A stretch of 64,000 nt of DNA from Balanoglossus misakiensis (taxonomy: Eukaryota; Hemichordata), in NCBI GenBank assembly GCA_040954595.2, contig CM082576.2:13082001-13146000 (forward strand). The letters are read 5' to 3'. The notes below the pieces were generated by a model. That model saw only the letters and a program-made list of their open reading frames with translations, had not been told where the DNA came from and ran no database searches. The position numbers were made by a program, and so were the translations under genes. Shown here piece after piece: positions 1-13,300 of this stretch. Positions within the stretch are counted from its first letter, which is position 1. Each line of letters begins with the position of its first letter.

Positions 1-3000
1 TAATGAGAAACAGGAATTATTTCAGCCTTTGCATTTCGACAAATTTTGTCAAAAGTGGCTTTTGTCAGTTTGTAGTGCGACCACTTCAAGAAAATGAGCA
101 ATTTTAGTACATATGTAAATGTTTAATAAGTTTAATAAAACAGATGATGAAACTTAATTATTAGTAACTGAAAAAAAAACCTACCAAAGTGTTGCATTTG
201 TAGGGATGTAGTAATAATCATAATTATTAAACATTTTTTGATAAAAGCCTGAAGAACTAATTAATTATGTATTTATCTTAAATTCTTTGATGATTGTGTA
301 GTTAGCATAAAATGCCGTAAATCATTGGAACAACTGGTGTCTTGCAAATTAACATTTCAGAATACATGCATTTACCATGTACATTACAGCAAGGTTTTAA
401 AAAACATTGAATTCATTTGTCTGTTCTACCACATTGACAGGTACATGTATGAAAATATGCTAAATATTCTCAGTAACATCAAACAGATGGGCACGTTTTT
501 GTCACTTTTTGTCTGTATGTCTTGGTCATTTGTTGTCTCTCGTTTATTAGAGTGGTAATTATGATGCAACTCAAAGCTGTTGCCTTGATGTGTGAATTGC
601 TTCATAACCTGTAGGTTCATGTTTATATACATCAGATGCTTTAATTCACACATGTGCAAGTACTGTATTTTAACTTAATTTACAACCAGACAATCGTTGC
701 TTAAAGGGGAAATCCGCTGTAGCTGATTTCTACATAATTTGGTAGCTTTGATGTCTCTCTTTCAGAAAAAAACATATTCGCCATGTATAGGTCGCGCGAT
801 TTTTTACAAAATCTAGGGAAAGTTGGCAGAATTTCCAATATGGCGTTTACTGTAATTTGAATCATGGGAAAAAAAGCGCCAGGAGCAACTTCCGCCCACC
901 ATGGTGTGGGTGATACCATTCTCCGATTGGTGTCACTGGGCGACAGACTAGGTGTATTTTCATAGCTATTGTTTGTTCTTTGCATCAGTTGATAAACAAT
1001 CATCAGCAAAGTCGAAAATTTGTCATCTATTGACAGTTTTCATGAGCTATAACCCATGAAAAATATGCAAATACGCTTAGCTTGTGACACAGTGACACCA
1101 ATCGGAAAATGGTATCACCCACACCAAGGTGGGCGGAAGTTGGTCCTGGCGCTTTTTTTCCCATGATTCAAATTACAGTAAACGCCATATTGGAAATTCT
1201 GCCAACTTTCCCTAGATTTTGTAAAAAATCGCGCGACCTATACATGGCGAATATGTTTTTTTCTGAAAGAGAGACATCAAAGCTACCAAATTATGTAGAA
1301 ATCAGCTACAGCGGATTTCCCCTTTAATTGGTTTTCTGATGGCAATAGGGTACACAGTCATGAATATCATTAACGTTTATGTAAATTGTGTGGTTTGAAA
1401 TACTGCAACCTGTCACCTGTAGGCTGTAACTTGTAAGACTTTTTCCATACATGTACAAGTATCACTAAAATCGATGTGGTTTGAAACCATTGAAACCATG
1501 TCACATCACAGATATTATTAGAAAATGGTAATTATTTGCCTATGGTTTCATAGACACGTTTAACTCAACTCTGAGAAACCTACCAGCAAGTCCAAACACA
1601 CATTTGTATAAATTTATATTTTGTGACGTGTGTGACTCATATCACACCTGTTCAGTTCCACGGCACAAAAAGTACATGTAAAGATAGATAACAACTGTCC
1701 TGTTGGCGACCTCGATAGATCATGCAAGGAAAGTGTGTTGCAACGACAATTTCACGAGAACTCTGTTGTTGGAAATGTGTCTCGCTAAACATCTGGCAGA
1801 TGGCCCTGGTCTGTGACCTGCTCAATCCATCCCCAAGTGTTTGCTTTCAGTTCGACCCAAAGCACACAACTCAGCCTGATATTATTAGCAACCACTTTCA
1901 ATATAACTGTGACACTGTCTAGACTGTGTAGTCCACTGTCGCAGTAGATTTCCCCAAAGGAAGCTTACTGCAGCTGTTTCAGCCTACTCGTAGATGTGAT
2001 TGCCATTTTGGCTGGCGTTAATTTCTTGTGGAAATAAATTATTCTACAACCACGTAGGATGCGGCATTGTACATGTAAATTACATGTACGTTATGCACGT
2101 TCTCACAGTTACTGCGAGCATTGGGTGTGGTATGTTCTCACAGATATGCCGCGCCGGGTATTGGGTGTGACCAAAACCCTGAAATCCAGGGAAGAATGCT
2201 TAAAAGGGGAATTACGCCTCTTTAGGATCATGTATGCCTGGGGGTTTATCTTATTTTTTTGAGAGAGAGAGAGAGAAAAAGTCTGTGGATAGCCCAACAG
2301 ACACATGTTTGACCGATGTAAACTTTTGCTGAACGTTTGATTGTTGGAATGTTGTCGACAACGTTAGTGTTGGTGAACTCTTAGTCTTAGTCTCGCTAGA
2401 GAGATTTGCCATATATTGACCAGGCAAGCGATAGGGTTTGGTTCATGAAGGGAGGACAGACCTGTTTATGTGGCAGACTGAGGTCACATTCCTGGGACTT
2501 GTCCTATATTGAAGTCAATGGCCTTTTAGTCGAAAGTGTTTTGAATTGAAAGCCAGACAAAGTACTATTACACAAGACTTTCTTTCCTGAGCGTAAATTG
2601 TAGGATAAAGTACACACAAGTCATCTTGTGGAAAGAACACCAAATCGGGTGAAAGGTCATGTTTATTCAAAATGGCTCCAGCATGGGTGTCTTGGTGCCA
2701 TGGTTTCTCATTTGCAGAAGCCAGAATTAAGCAAAAATATTCAATGCCAACATGGGTGCAGTTGTCACTAGACTGTAATTAGCATGCCGTTTCATACAGC
2801 AACACGAACTTGCATCAGTGAGACAAGATGCAGAATGGCAAATTCCTGGTCTTGACTTGTGGTATGTCAGACTTAATTGTGTGGAGATTGCACACAATGA
2901 TTGAAGGTTTCTCAAGAGTTAAATTCATTTCATGAAATGCCTGCTTCATTCGATTTCTTGTTCTCATGCTGAGACGTAACCGCGAACAGAGGTTTTCACA

Positions 3001-4344
3001 TTCATGTGACTGTTCAGCGCATTCTTCTTTGTAATAAAACATTAATAATCATCAGCAATAATTCTGCAAGACTCATGGGGTTACTTGTGACAGAAATTAA
3101 TCATAATATTGCTGTAAAAAAAATTTTCCTCAAAATACCATCGACTTTACACTCCAGAATTCCATCTGTTGGTTTACCAAACTATCAGTATCAGGTTGAA
3201 TATGTACATGTCGTGTGACTGACCCCATCGATTTTGAGATGTTCAGAATGCAGACTTCGTCACTGACCTGTTGTGTGGGCTGCTCGTTGATAAGAATTAT
3301 TGAAAAGCAATACTATCCAGGCTTCTGTGTGATTAAAATCTTTTAAAGTATGCAATTAATCAGCCTTGCTTAATGTGATTGCTGCAAAGGTCCCTTTGCT
3401 CAAGAAAAAAGCATTGTGTCTCAATGCATATATTTAATGTGCATCGCAGGATTTTTGTCAGGTATGTGTTAGAGGTCATGACGTGGTAAATTTCGGTTAT
3501 TGATAGGAAGCATTCAAGCTAAGGACCAAGCAGTTTACTTTCTGATTACGCAGATCGAACAAAAGTGTTTCTGTGCATACGGTTTACATTGCACAGAAGC
3601 ACAGACCTACTGTAGCTCCACTTTCCTCCCTTATTTCAAAGGTCTCTTCCAGAACATTCACAGAAGCTGTCAAAATACTCCGAGTTTCATTGGTGCCTTT
3701 GTCGTGCATTTAAAGTGAGAACGGAAATGAGAAGCAACAACATTTTGAATTTGATATCTGAACACTGTTGGGTTGTCAAACAGTAAGTGTCAGGAATGAT
3801 ACATTACATGGCAGGTGCCTCTACATTCATTGTATGTGTGTATAATTAAAATATTGGATATCGATGCATTTGATATTATTTACATACACCTGTGCAAACT
3901 GCATTTAAATTGTCAATATCATGCTTCTAATAATGCTCAGCCCACACAGTGTCGGAATATGTATTGTGTGACCTATTTACTGCTTTGAAGTGGGTCATTT
4001 TGCCATTAAATTCACCGTGTGTGATTGAAGACATATTCAAGTCTCTGAAAGGCCAAGTGTCTTTATCATATGAATCTCAAATCAAAAAGGTTTCTGACAT
4101 GATGACATTTCCATTGAAAATGCATCCAGAGTGTGAATTTGTTAGTACATGATACATTGTAACCTTAGTCATCTTGACCTTAAAAAAAATCCTGACAATA
4201 ACTGAAAGTAGGTTGCAACCCCTCCCTTCATTTTTACCTGGGATGTGGCGTAAAAACTGAAAGTGTATCACGTAAATGTGTATGCTTGCAGCGGTTACAA
4301 CAATAGGTGTATGTATAATAATACATTCTACATGATCTTTACAG
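1..4344. other. Non-coding stretch upstream of the first visible RRBP1-like exon
   Basis: I see no convincing coding exon here. The short open frames lack splice sites of matching phase and resemble no protein I know. The first recognisable exon (4345) begins in phase 1, so at least one earlier exon exists. In this family the earlier part carries an N-terminal membrane anchor and a lysine-rich region; I could not find either, so they probably lie left of the window. The stretch is best read as intron. It contains a foldback transposon (705-1325) and a short GA run near 2262-2275. Confidence 0.6.
705..1325. mobile_element. MITE with long inverted repeats and TTAA target duplication
   Basis: Two arms of about 240 bp (about 705-945 and 1087-1325) are nearly perfect reverse complements around a loop of about 140 bp. 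The ends read AGGGGAAATCC and GGATTTCCCCT, and each is flanked by TTAA (701-704 and 1326-1329). A TTAA duplication is the hallmark of piggyBac-type insertion. No transposase is encoded, so it is non-autonomous. The open frames on opposite strands in the two arms encode the same peptide only because the arms are inverted copies; they are not genes. Confidence 0.85.
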
Positions 4345-7300
4345 GTGATTCCAGCAGCATGCGTCTGGTCTCCACTCTGAAGACGGCCACATTGACCGAT
4401 GCTGAGATACAACAGCTCACGGACATCTTGCTGAATAAGCAAGGCGGGGGTGCAAGCCCTGCAGGAGAGTGGACCAAGGTAATCAATGTGTACACCACCT
4501 TGATCAGTGCCAAGAGAGCATCGTCCCACTTTGGAGTCCGTGCCACCTCTTGTATGTGAATTGCCACTTGCGATACAAAGCTCAGTGATAAAAACAACAG
4601 CAAGACAGCAGGTCTCATTGTGTTCACTAGTTATTAGTATCACTGTTACAATGCAGTGAAATCTACCATTTCCAGAAAAATGTCTACACAAATTTTTTTT
4701 CCCCAGTTCCTGGTTATTTTACTGTTAAAAGAATCAGTTGAACCCAAGGAAACACAACTGAACACCATATAACAGTAGTGCATGTCTGTTATTTTTCATT
4801 TCAGTTGCAGAGAATAATTAATGTAGAATCTTTGTTCCATCATGAAAATGTCCAACCATCCAATTCTTGATTTTTATAAATCATGATGTCCATTTTGTCG
4901 ACAGGCATCTCAGAAGGCAGATCCTGTGGCAGCAATGAAGAAACAGTTGCAAGAAAAGGAGCAGGCCTTACAAGATGGTGTGTAATTTATAGAGTTTTAG
5001 TATCACTTTTATTCTGGGTTCTCCGTTTAAAGGGTGACTGTTCACCAACTGGATTAGCTGACTACCATGCTGAGCATTGTGCCTCAGATGATTGACTCTG
5101 TGAATAGTTGATACCATTACAGCCGCCCTTCCAGTTGAGTTTACACATCCACAGCAAAGTGAGAACTATTTCCTTGACCTTGGGGGTTTAAATAAATCAA
5201 ATGAAAGGATATCTGTCAGACAGGCTCATTACATGTCTGTGTTATTGAATCTGTGTGATGGAAAATAGCATCTACTCAGTTAAGTGTCTGAAAAATATCT
5301 AGGTCAGAAGGACCCATTTATTGGTATATAAAGCTTGATGGGAATATGTTCATGTGAAAAGAGTTGGTAATGGCTTTGTGGGAAGTGCACTGATGGTTCG
5401 CATGGTCACAAAATGTTTTTAAGTCCTGTAATTCGAAACCACTTGAATCCCGGAAAAATGAAATCTACTCCTTAAAAGTGCCGGAAAATTGAATTAGGGC
5501 CTGAGGCTATCAGATATGTTGAGAACTTCGGGAGAGCAAAAAAAAAAAACGTTAAAAAAAATTCACGTAAAATGCTTTTTGGAGATAACGATGCAGTTGG
5601 TGAAATACGAGAACACAGAAATTAATCATCGCATAACAGTTGCCTCTTTTGATATCACGAAAAATATCCTGTCGCGAAAATTTCCCGGTTTATAGAGTGC
5701 AGTGGACTGACTGACTCCCATTTGCATGTGTAAAAAAATCAAAATCAATCAATTCTCTTCCATAGAAATGCAACGAGCTCAGAGTTCTTCTTCCAAGGTC
5801 AAGGAGTTGAGGCAAGAACTTCTGATGGAGAAGTCCAGGTCCACCCAAAATGAAACCAAGTACAGGGAGAAGGTTAATTCCCAAGCCAGGGACATCCAAG
5901 CAATGCAAGCAAGGATGCAGCAGGTAGGATAGACATGCAGTGGCGCATGTGAGCTCGTGATGACGTTTAAAATGTGTCCTCTATATTGTTCTGTGGACAT
6001 GACGCTAATTTGATTGACAGACATATGAGGTTCAAATGTTCTGCTCTACTTGCCACTGGTAACACCACTTGAGGGCATTTACAGAATCGGTACTTACTAT
6101 ACGCAGTGCATTTCTGTATCACACATTCTCGGGGCAAGACTATTCCTGGAAGTATTGGCTTCATTCTATCCCTTTTGTATTTATAAGAAGACTACTATAA
6201 TTGTAGAGAGAGGATGGTTCATAATTTTTTGATAATCTTCCAGACTCATGAATTGCACATGTCAGAGACCCAAGCCATGCAGAACAAAATCAAACAAATG
6301 CAGAGCAACGTGGATCAAACCCAGCTGGAAAATATTCGGCAGATGACGGAAGAGAACAACAGGCTCAGATCAGAGGTGGCCCAGGCTGCATCTCAGTAAG
6401 TTTTCTTCTCTGCCTTTCTAATCTCAATCCTCTGTGGAAAACCCAAGGTAGATTGGTGATAGCAACTGGAAAAGCAGTTTTCTGTCCTTAACCAGTATTG
6501 TTTGAGACTTGCATCTAAAATGAATTCATGACACACAAGGTGGTATTACAATGAATAATTTTCATCAGTAAATGACCATGCAACAAAGAGTCCAGTGCAA
6601 ATCTTGACTACCGATTTATGCGTTATTTTTCAAAGTAAATGATACACCATGCAAAGTACCAAGTGTGAATCTAGATTTTCAGTACATTTGGATTTTTTGT
6701 CTGTCCATGAATTTGGCCTGACCTTGCTTCTTGTGTGTCCCTGTATCAGGAGAGATGCAGCAGTGAGCGCAGAAGTTGCCAAATGCAACCACGAACTCCA
6801 GAAGGTGAAGGAGACTCTGGCATCCACCGAAACCCAACTCCAGAAAGCCGAGGAGCGCCGTAGAGAAGATGAGGCAAAGATAAACAGTTACGAGCAAAAA
6901 ATCGCACAACTGGAAAATAATCAGGTGAGTTAAGACATCAACGTGGTGTGTGGAGTTCTTGTCTTGCAACCAAGTGTACTGTTTGTTAATTTGTGACCAT
7001 TTCCTGAAGAACCCACCTTACAGTTGCATTGTACCTCTCCTGTTGGTTCTTTACGAGCGGAATTTTTGAGCAAATCTGACAAAGGAGTTTTCACCTCTCC
7101 TCCTTTGTAGAAAGAGAATGAAGGCCTGTTATCCAAGAGACTTGGTGAAGTCAGTGAAGAGCTACGCAAAGCCGAAGCTAGGAACTCTAACCTAGTGAAA
7201 GACGCCAACAATCTGGAATCTTCTTTGCAAGCCGCTAATGCCCAGGTGCAATCCACAGAAGACAAACTAAAGGTAAGAAGTGATTTGAAAATATTCATAC

Positions 7301-10300
7301 AATTATTGTATTCTGCAGACTACTTTATTTCATGTTGAACTACGGTAATTTTGATCAGTTTTGGCAAGAAATATTTTTGACAATGCTGAAAAACATTCCT
7401 GTTCATTATGATTTACTGACAACATCTTGGTTTGCAGTCAAAAAAATTATGTTCTTGTTGCAAATAAAGTAGTCTGCTTTACATTGACTGATGTCAACCA
7501 CTTTGTGTTGACATGACAACATTGGTAGAAACACTCATTAAAGAGAATAACATACACATTGCCTGATGTATGTATGCATATGCTCCTGTCTGGTGTAACT
7601 GAAAACCTGTAGCGATTCACAAATGTTTCTTGTCAGAAATCGTAATTTACTTTGGTTGTGTAAACAGGAAAGAGAATCGGCTAATGTCGCACTAGAGTCG
7701 CGTATCAAAGAAATTGAAGGCCAACTTGCGGAAGGAGAAAATGTTAAGGCAGCCAAAGATGCTGAAATCCAGGTTTGTCTTTTGACAAAAACACCTAGAT
7801 GTGCTCGGAGATGTCAACTTAGAAATAGGCTGTAGTACTAACCCACCTTTAGTGTTTTGTGATTTTGTGAATGTGCTTATTTACTAACTACACTTTTGTT
7901 TTGCTTTCCTGCAAGTAATGTACCTTTACGTTGTGTTGCTTATATTGCTTTGAGTTGTACTAACCAACGTGCAATTCTGAACTGGTACATTGTTGTGGCA
8001 GAACTTGCAACTTTGTATTACTTTATGTTCTTTAAAGAACATGCAGTAGACATAGATTTGGAGTGTGGTGTGTAAAATCTCGCATCAAGTGATGTAGTGC
8101 TAGCTCTGTGTTCTGGAACATAAACCATTTTACATAATGTTTGCATGCATATCTACAGAAATGTGAGATATTGACATGTTTTGGTATACAATATTTTCAC
8201 ATCTATGGGAAATGGAAATTCATGTCAGGGTGTGTGGATTGCTTTTGAGATTTGTTGCCATGGTAATGCGCTCAGTGTGATAGTATCCAGCAACAATATC
8301 TATAAGTATGTACTGACAGATAATGGTTTACGATCATCACAGAAACTTGACCTTGTCCATTCAGCCTTGTTTTGTGTTCTTTACCATCAGGATTTGAAGA
8401 GACAAAATGAAGATCTGTCGTCACAATTGAAGACAGCGGGAAAGAGAGTGGAGGCCGAGGGCCAGGAATCAATGGCTCAAGCTGATGGCGCCCCCAACGG
8501 TGACATAATTGAATCTGCCAGTGATAAGAACACTATTTCACTGTCAGAGCATGAAAACATGTAAGTGACCAACACGGTGTAGCTTGTGAGTTTTCCAAAT
8601 GTGCAGACCAGTTTGTTTGATTTGGGCTTTCAAAGGGGAAAGTTGTAATGAGTGTGTGTGGAAATAAACATGTTGTCTTGGATACCATCAATGTCTTGAT
8701 AATCTCAGTATTCTGGGTAAGATTACCATATGAAGTCACTTGCGTGAAAGTGTAGTGCAATTGACGAGACTGTTGTTTGAAAATCTAAGAAAGTGTTTAT
8801 TGAATTCCACTTTTTCTAGACCATCCCTTGTCCAGATATTCTCTCCACTGATCAGGTGTGAAAATGAAACATCCTCATCACTGAATATTTGTCTTCCAGA
8901 TTAAGTGAAAAACTCAAAACCATTGAACAGTTACAAGAAGAGATTGATACAAGGAAGGGAGAAATTAATCAACTCACTGAAAATTTAGAACAGCAGAAAA
9001 AAAAGAATAACGTAAGTAAATCAACAACTGTACCCCCCCCCCCACTAGACACATTCAGTCGTAGACATTTGTGATACGACACCTTGCACATTATCGCACC
9101 CAAGCAAGAACAGGTGACAGATTTTGCGATTGTGTAATACTTGATGCAACTATTTCCCTAGGGCAATAGACCCATTTTCTAGTCACATGACTCATTCTGA
9201 CCAACCGTGGCTCACAGCATGGGGTAGGGAGTGTGTAGTAATAGATGCTGTCTATGCGAGTGTCGGTCAGAAAATCAGGCCAGTACTGAAGTTGAAGATG
9301 TTGTCTGTTTTGCAGGATTTACGTGAGAAGAACTGGAAAGCCATGGACGCCGTGTCAGCAGCGGAGAAATCCACCCAGGAAAAGGTCACAAAAGCTGTTA
9401 AGAGTACTGAGGTGAGAGAGACACGGTAGTTTTTCAAGAATTCAAAGTAACTGATGATTTTGTTTATAAGTTGGGTCTCGGATATCACAGGCTGTGTATG
9501 TCAAGCACTTCTTGATATTAAACTCACTCTTCTGTTCTTTGTCACCTCACTTTATTTTTCCTTGTTATGTATTTGTACAAGTTATTTTCATCACATACTG
9601 TGTTTGAATTATGTTGTTTTCCATCACTATATTTGCTTGATTTGTGTTTTTATTTTTTCCCATTTCATTTCATGTGCTTTGCAAATCATCGCCTGACTTG
9701 TTGTTCGTTATAGCATGTGAGTATTCATGAAGCGCCAGTGCCAAAGCCGTATGAACAATTTCACTCTGTATTCTCACCAACACTACATGCTACATAGAAA
9801 GTTGCCTCGCAAAATACCAACTAACTACTGCACTTACTTCATGCTCAGCTTTCACATAATACCTAGTCTAGGCATGTGTGTGTGGCTTTATTGAGAATAC
9901 TTTGCATGTGCATAATTATATTTTGTATCAAAAGTAACTTGTAATGCAGGATTATGTAGACATATGCAACATTGATCTCTGGTCTTGCTGGAACTGTTTT
10001 GGTACACGTAATGGTATCTTCACTACTGTAGCTCTAAAACTAGTTCTCTGACATTATCATTTGACATAGGTTTAAACCTTTCCATAACTTTAAGCAATGT
10101 GCCAAGCATAGCTTTTCATTCATCGTTCATTCACTCGAACACAACCATCTCCTTGATAGAAGTGACCAATTTCAAAAGATTTTACTAGAATAGTCTAAAT
10201 TTTAGCTGCTACTTTCCTACCCTTATGGTTTCTTTTCACAACATGTCAAGTCCATTTATTATACAATGTGCTGAAGACAAAAATTGATGGAAATATTCTT

Positions 10301-13300
10301 CTTGTTTCAGGACAAGCTTCAGAGTAGTATTGCAGAAGAGCAAGCACTAGCCAAAGGTGCCTTGCAAAGGCTGTTCCCAGAAATAAGTTTAGAGTCTTCC
10401 TTGGTAAGTTTTCCAAACTGGGGTATGCCTTCAATTATGAGATCAACTTATATGGGAATTTTGTGAACCATGCATTCTTTTAAATATTATGACTGCATAA
10501 TTAATTAACATATTAGAAGCAAGTAAGCGCAAAAGTTACTCCCATGAAAAAGTCAATTGTTTTGAATTTATTAAGAACTACACTCCTGATATTGGATAAT
10601 TTATGGAAATGCCACTGAGGTCGCCGTACACCACCTCCAAACTTACAGACATGGACTGTGGTTCATTTTCTGTGAATTTTGCAATATTACGTGAAATGTC
10701 TATTGAAGTGACTATGCATGGTGTAGGTTTTTATAAAACCAGATAAAATGAACCAGGGGTTATTTTGAACAGATCAGAAACTCATTGTTTTGTTTTTTGT
10801 TTTTTTGCCCACAGGCCCACAATGATTGGGTAGCAGCTTTCCAAAAAGAAGCCGATCAAATTCTAAGTCAACGATCTTCCAAGACAGAAGTGAGTATTTT
10901 CCCAGTGAGCAATATATGAATGATCTTTTGATTAACGTTGGCCGTAGATGATTATTTTTTGCAAAAGTTCAATGTGCTGTTAACTAGGCATTCCTAATCT
11001 CTCCAAGAAGTAGAAATATTGTGATGGTCACCATTGAACTTGATACCTGACCATGAGAAGAACCTGGAAATAGCCATTCATGTCAGCACTGCGTAGTGTG
11101 TGTTTACTGAATTTGAGAGTCCGCCCATCCAGTTACCTGGCCTGTTGTACTCACACTACCGGTACTCTATGTATCTTGACAATTACCAGGTAGAAGAGTT
11201 GAAAGCCAGGCTTTCGGAGGGTGAAGAGGAAAGAAACAAACTTTCATCACAATGCCAGCACTATCAATCAGTCCTTGCAGACACAGTAAGTCAACATTCA
11301 TTGCAATATTCATTGCAATAGTCAAAGTTGTCTTCACACCTTGTACTCCGTATTAATGCAAGGACATGCCTCTCTCGTGTATCCAGCACAAGGTAGCCAT
11401 TTGCAATGCTGGGCAGCTCTGTTTCATGTACATTTTGAATTTTGAATGACTTCTAGATGAACATTTCTACAAAAGTATAGTACTGAACCAGGTTCAGTTC
11501 AAGCATCACACAAATGTAGACACAAACTCCCCATAAATCTAATTTACTTCTTCATCACAGGAATCAATACTAAACAAATTACAAGGCAGTGTTGAATCAG
11601 AAGAAAAGAAATGGCAAGACAAAGTAGGCACTGTGGAGAAAGATCTCAACCAGGTAAGTACATCCCCATTTTACTTTGTATATTCATTTACACAATGTAA
11701 AATTTCAATGTTGTTAGAGTATTGTTCAAATGTAGCATGTTTGTCCGATGTTCATGTCAATATTAAAGTGACAAAGATGCCAAGCTTAGTGATGCTGATG
11801 TTGATGCACTGTTTATCTTGCAGGCTAATAGTGAAATTAAAAATTTACAGGAGCAGCTACAAGCGGCCAATGATAGCGCAAAATCACTTGAAGAGGTATG
11901 TTTCCCTTTACAGTTTCTTTGTACAATGTATACTGTGTATTTTAACATAGTTCTATGGGTAGATATCACGTTTGGCTTGTATATCTGTTACCTGACTATT
12001 TACACACGGTGATGTAGAAAACAGCTGGTCACTGGCCAACCAGCTGAACTCTGCATTGGACAGTGATAATGTGTATTATACTTTGATAGCTATTTGACGT
12101 GCAAGCTAGAGCTATGTCTCCTCAGACTGACTGTATCATTTTCAGTCTTGCCTGTCACATGAAGTGTTTTTCTATATCACTGCCTTGTTCTTTTTTGTTC
12201 ATATCTGAATGGTAGAGTATAATTTGTTTTGCCATATCTTGATGTGAAACTTCAGACATTAGTCTTATCACATCTAATTTTTAGGTTTGTATTATTTTAC
12301 AAATCAAATGTCATCTTTCCCAATATCCAATTGGCAAGTATAACCCTTTGAACTCTGCTCAGAAAAAAAAACCTTCTGAATGATGTCAAAGGTTGGCAAC
12401 GTGGCAGCCAGTGCAGTTAAAACCTGGAGGATCAGGCAGTTGGACATTAGAAGCTTGATCTTGGATGATTCTGCCACGCAAACATTTGTGTACTTGATAC
12501 AAGTATATCTAGTAATAACGTTCTATTAAAGTATAAAACTTGTAAACAGTACACTTAAAGATATACATCCACCCTTAATTTATATATGCCAATATATATG
12601 GTAAAAAGGGCACGTCCAAGTCTTCAAAGTACCATTTGGTGGCATACTTTCCTTTAATGTGTGGCCACCCAACAATAATCTATGATTGGCTAGATCTCAA
12701 CTCTCTAGGGTAATGTGGCTAAATTTGAATAGTTGACTGAGTACCTTTAAGTGGCTTTCCATTCCAACTTCCCTTTGAACATTCCACGTCGTTGCGTCCT
12801 GTTTGTCAGTCCATGTTTGTCCATTGAAATTGTCAATAAACCCTTCAGCTTGCTGTTGAAATTCGTGTGTTGACATGATAATAATAACACATGGGATAAG
12901 TGTACATGTTGATGATGTTGTCTGTCATTAATGTTATCTGTCTTCCCTCCACCACTCTTACTTAGCTTCATCAAAAACTTCAGTGCCAAGAAGTTGAGTA
13001 CAAAAAACTGTCTGCAGACAGGCAGAAAACTGCCGACGACTTGCAGGTGGCCAACAAGAGCATTGAAGATCTGCAGTCTGAGAGAGACAAATTGCAGAGT
13101 CTGGTAGAGTCGCCCGTAGAGGGCGATCTTCTCAAAGAGAAAGAGGACTTGGCCAAACAGTTAGCGGATGCAACTAGTCAGGTGGCAGGGTTGCAGTCTC
13201 AGCTGGACGCTGCACGGAAGGATAGTGCTGAAATGGAGACACTAAAATCGGAGAGAGACCAGAAGAATGAAGAAGTATCTAGCGCAAATAAAATTATTGA

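Noticed and set aside
1109-1327. Apparent protein encoded twice, here and in inverted form at 701-1009
   Set aside because: Both frames lie in the inverted arms of a MITE; they are mirror copies of non-coding DNA.
4077-4691. 204-codon minus-strand frame overlapping the first RRBP1-like exon
   Set aside because: No recognisable domain, and the plus-strand exon there has clear family similarity and splice sites.
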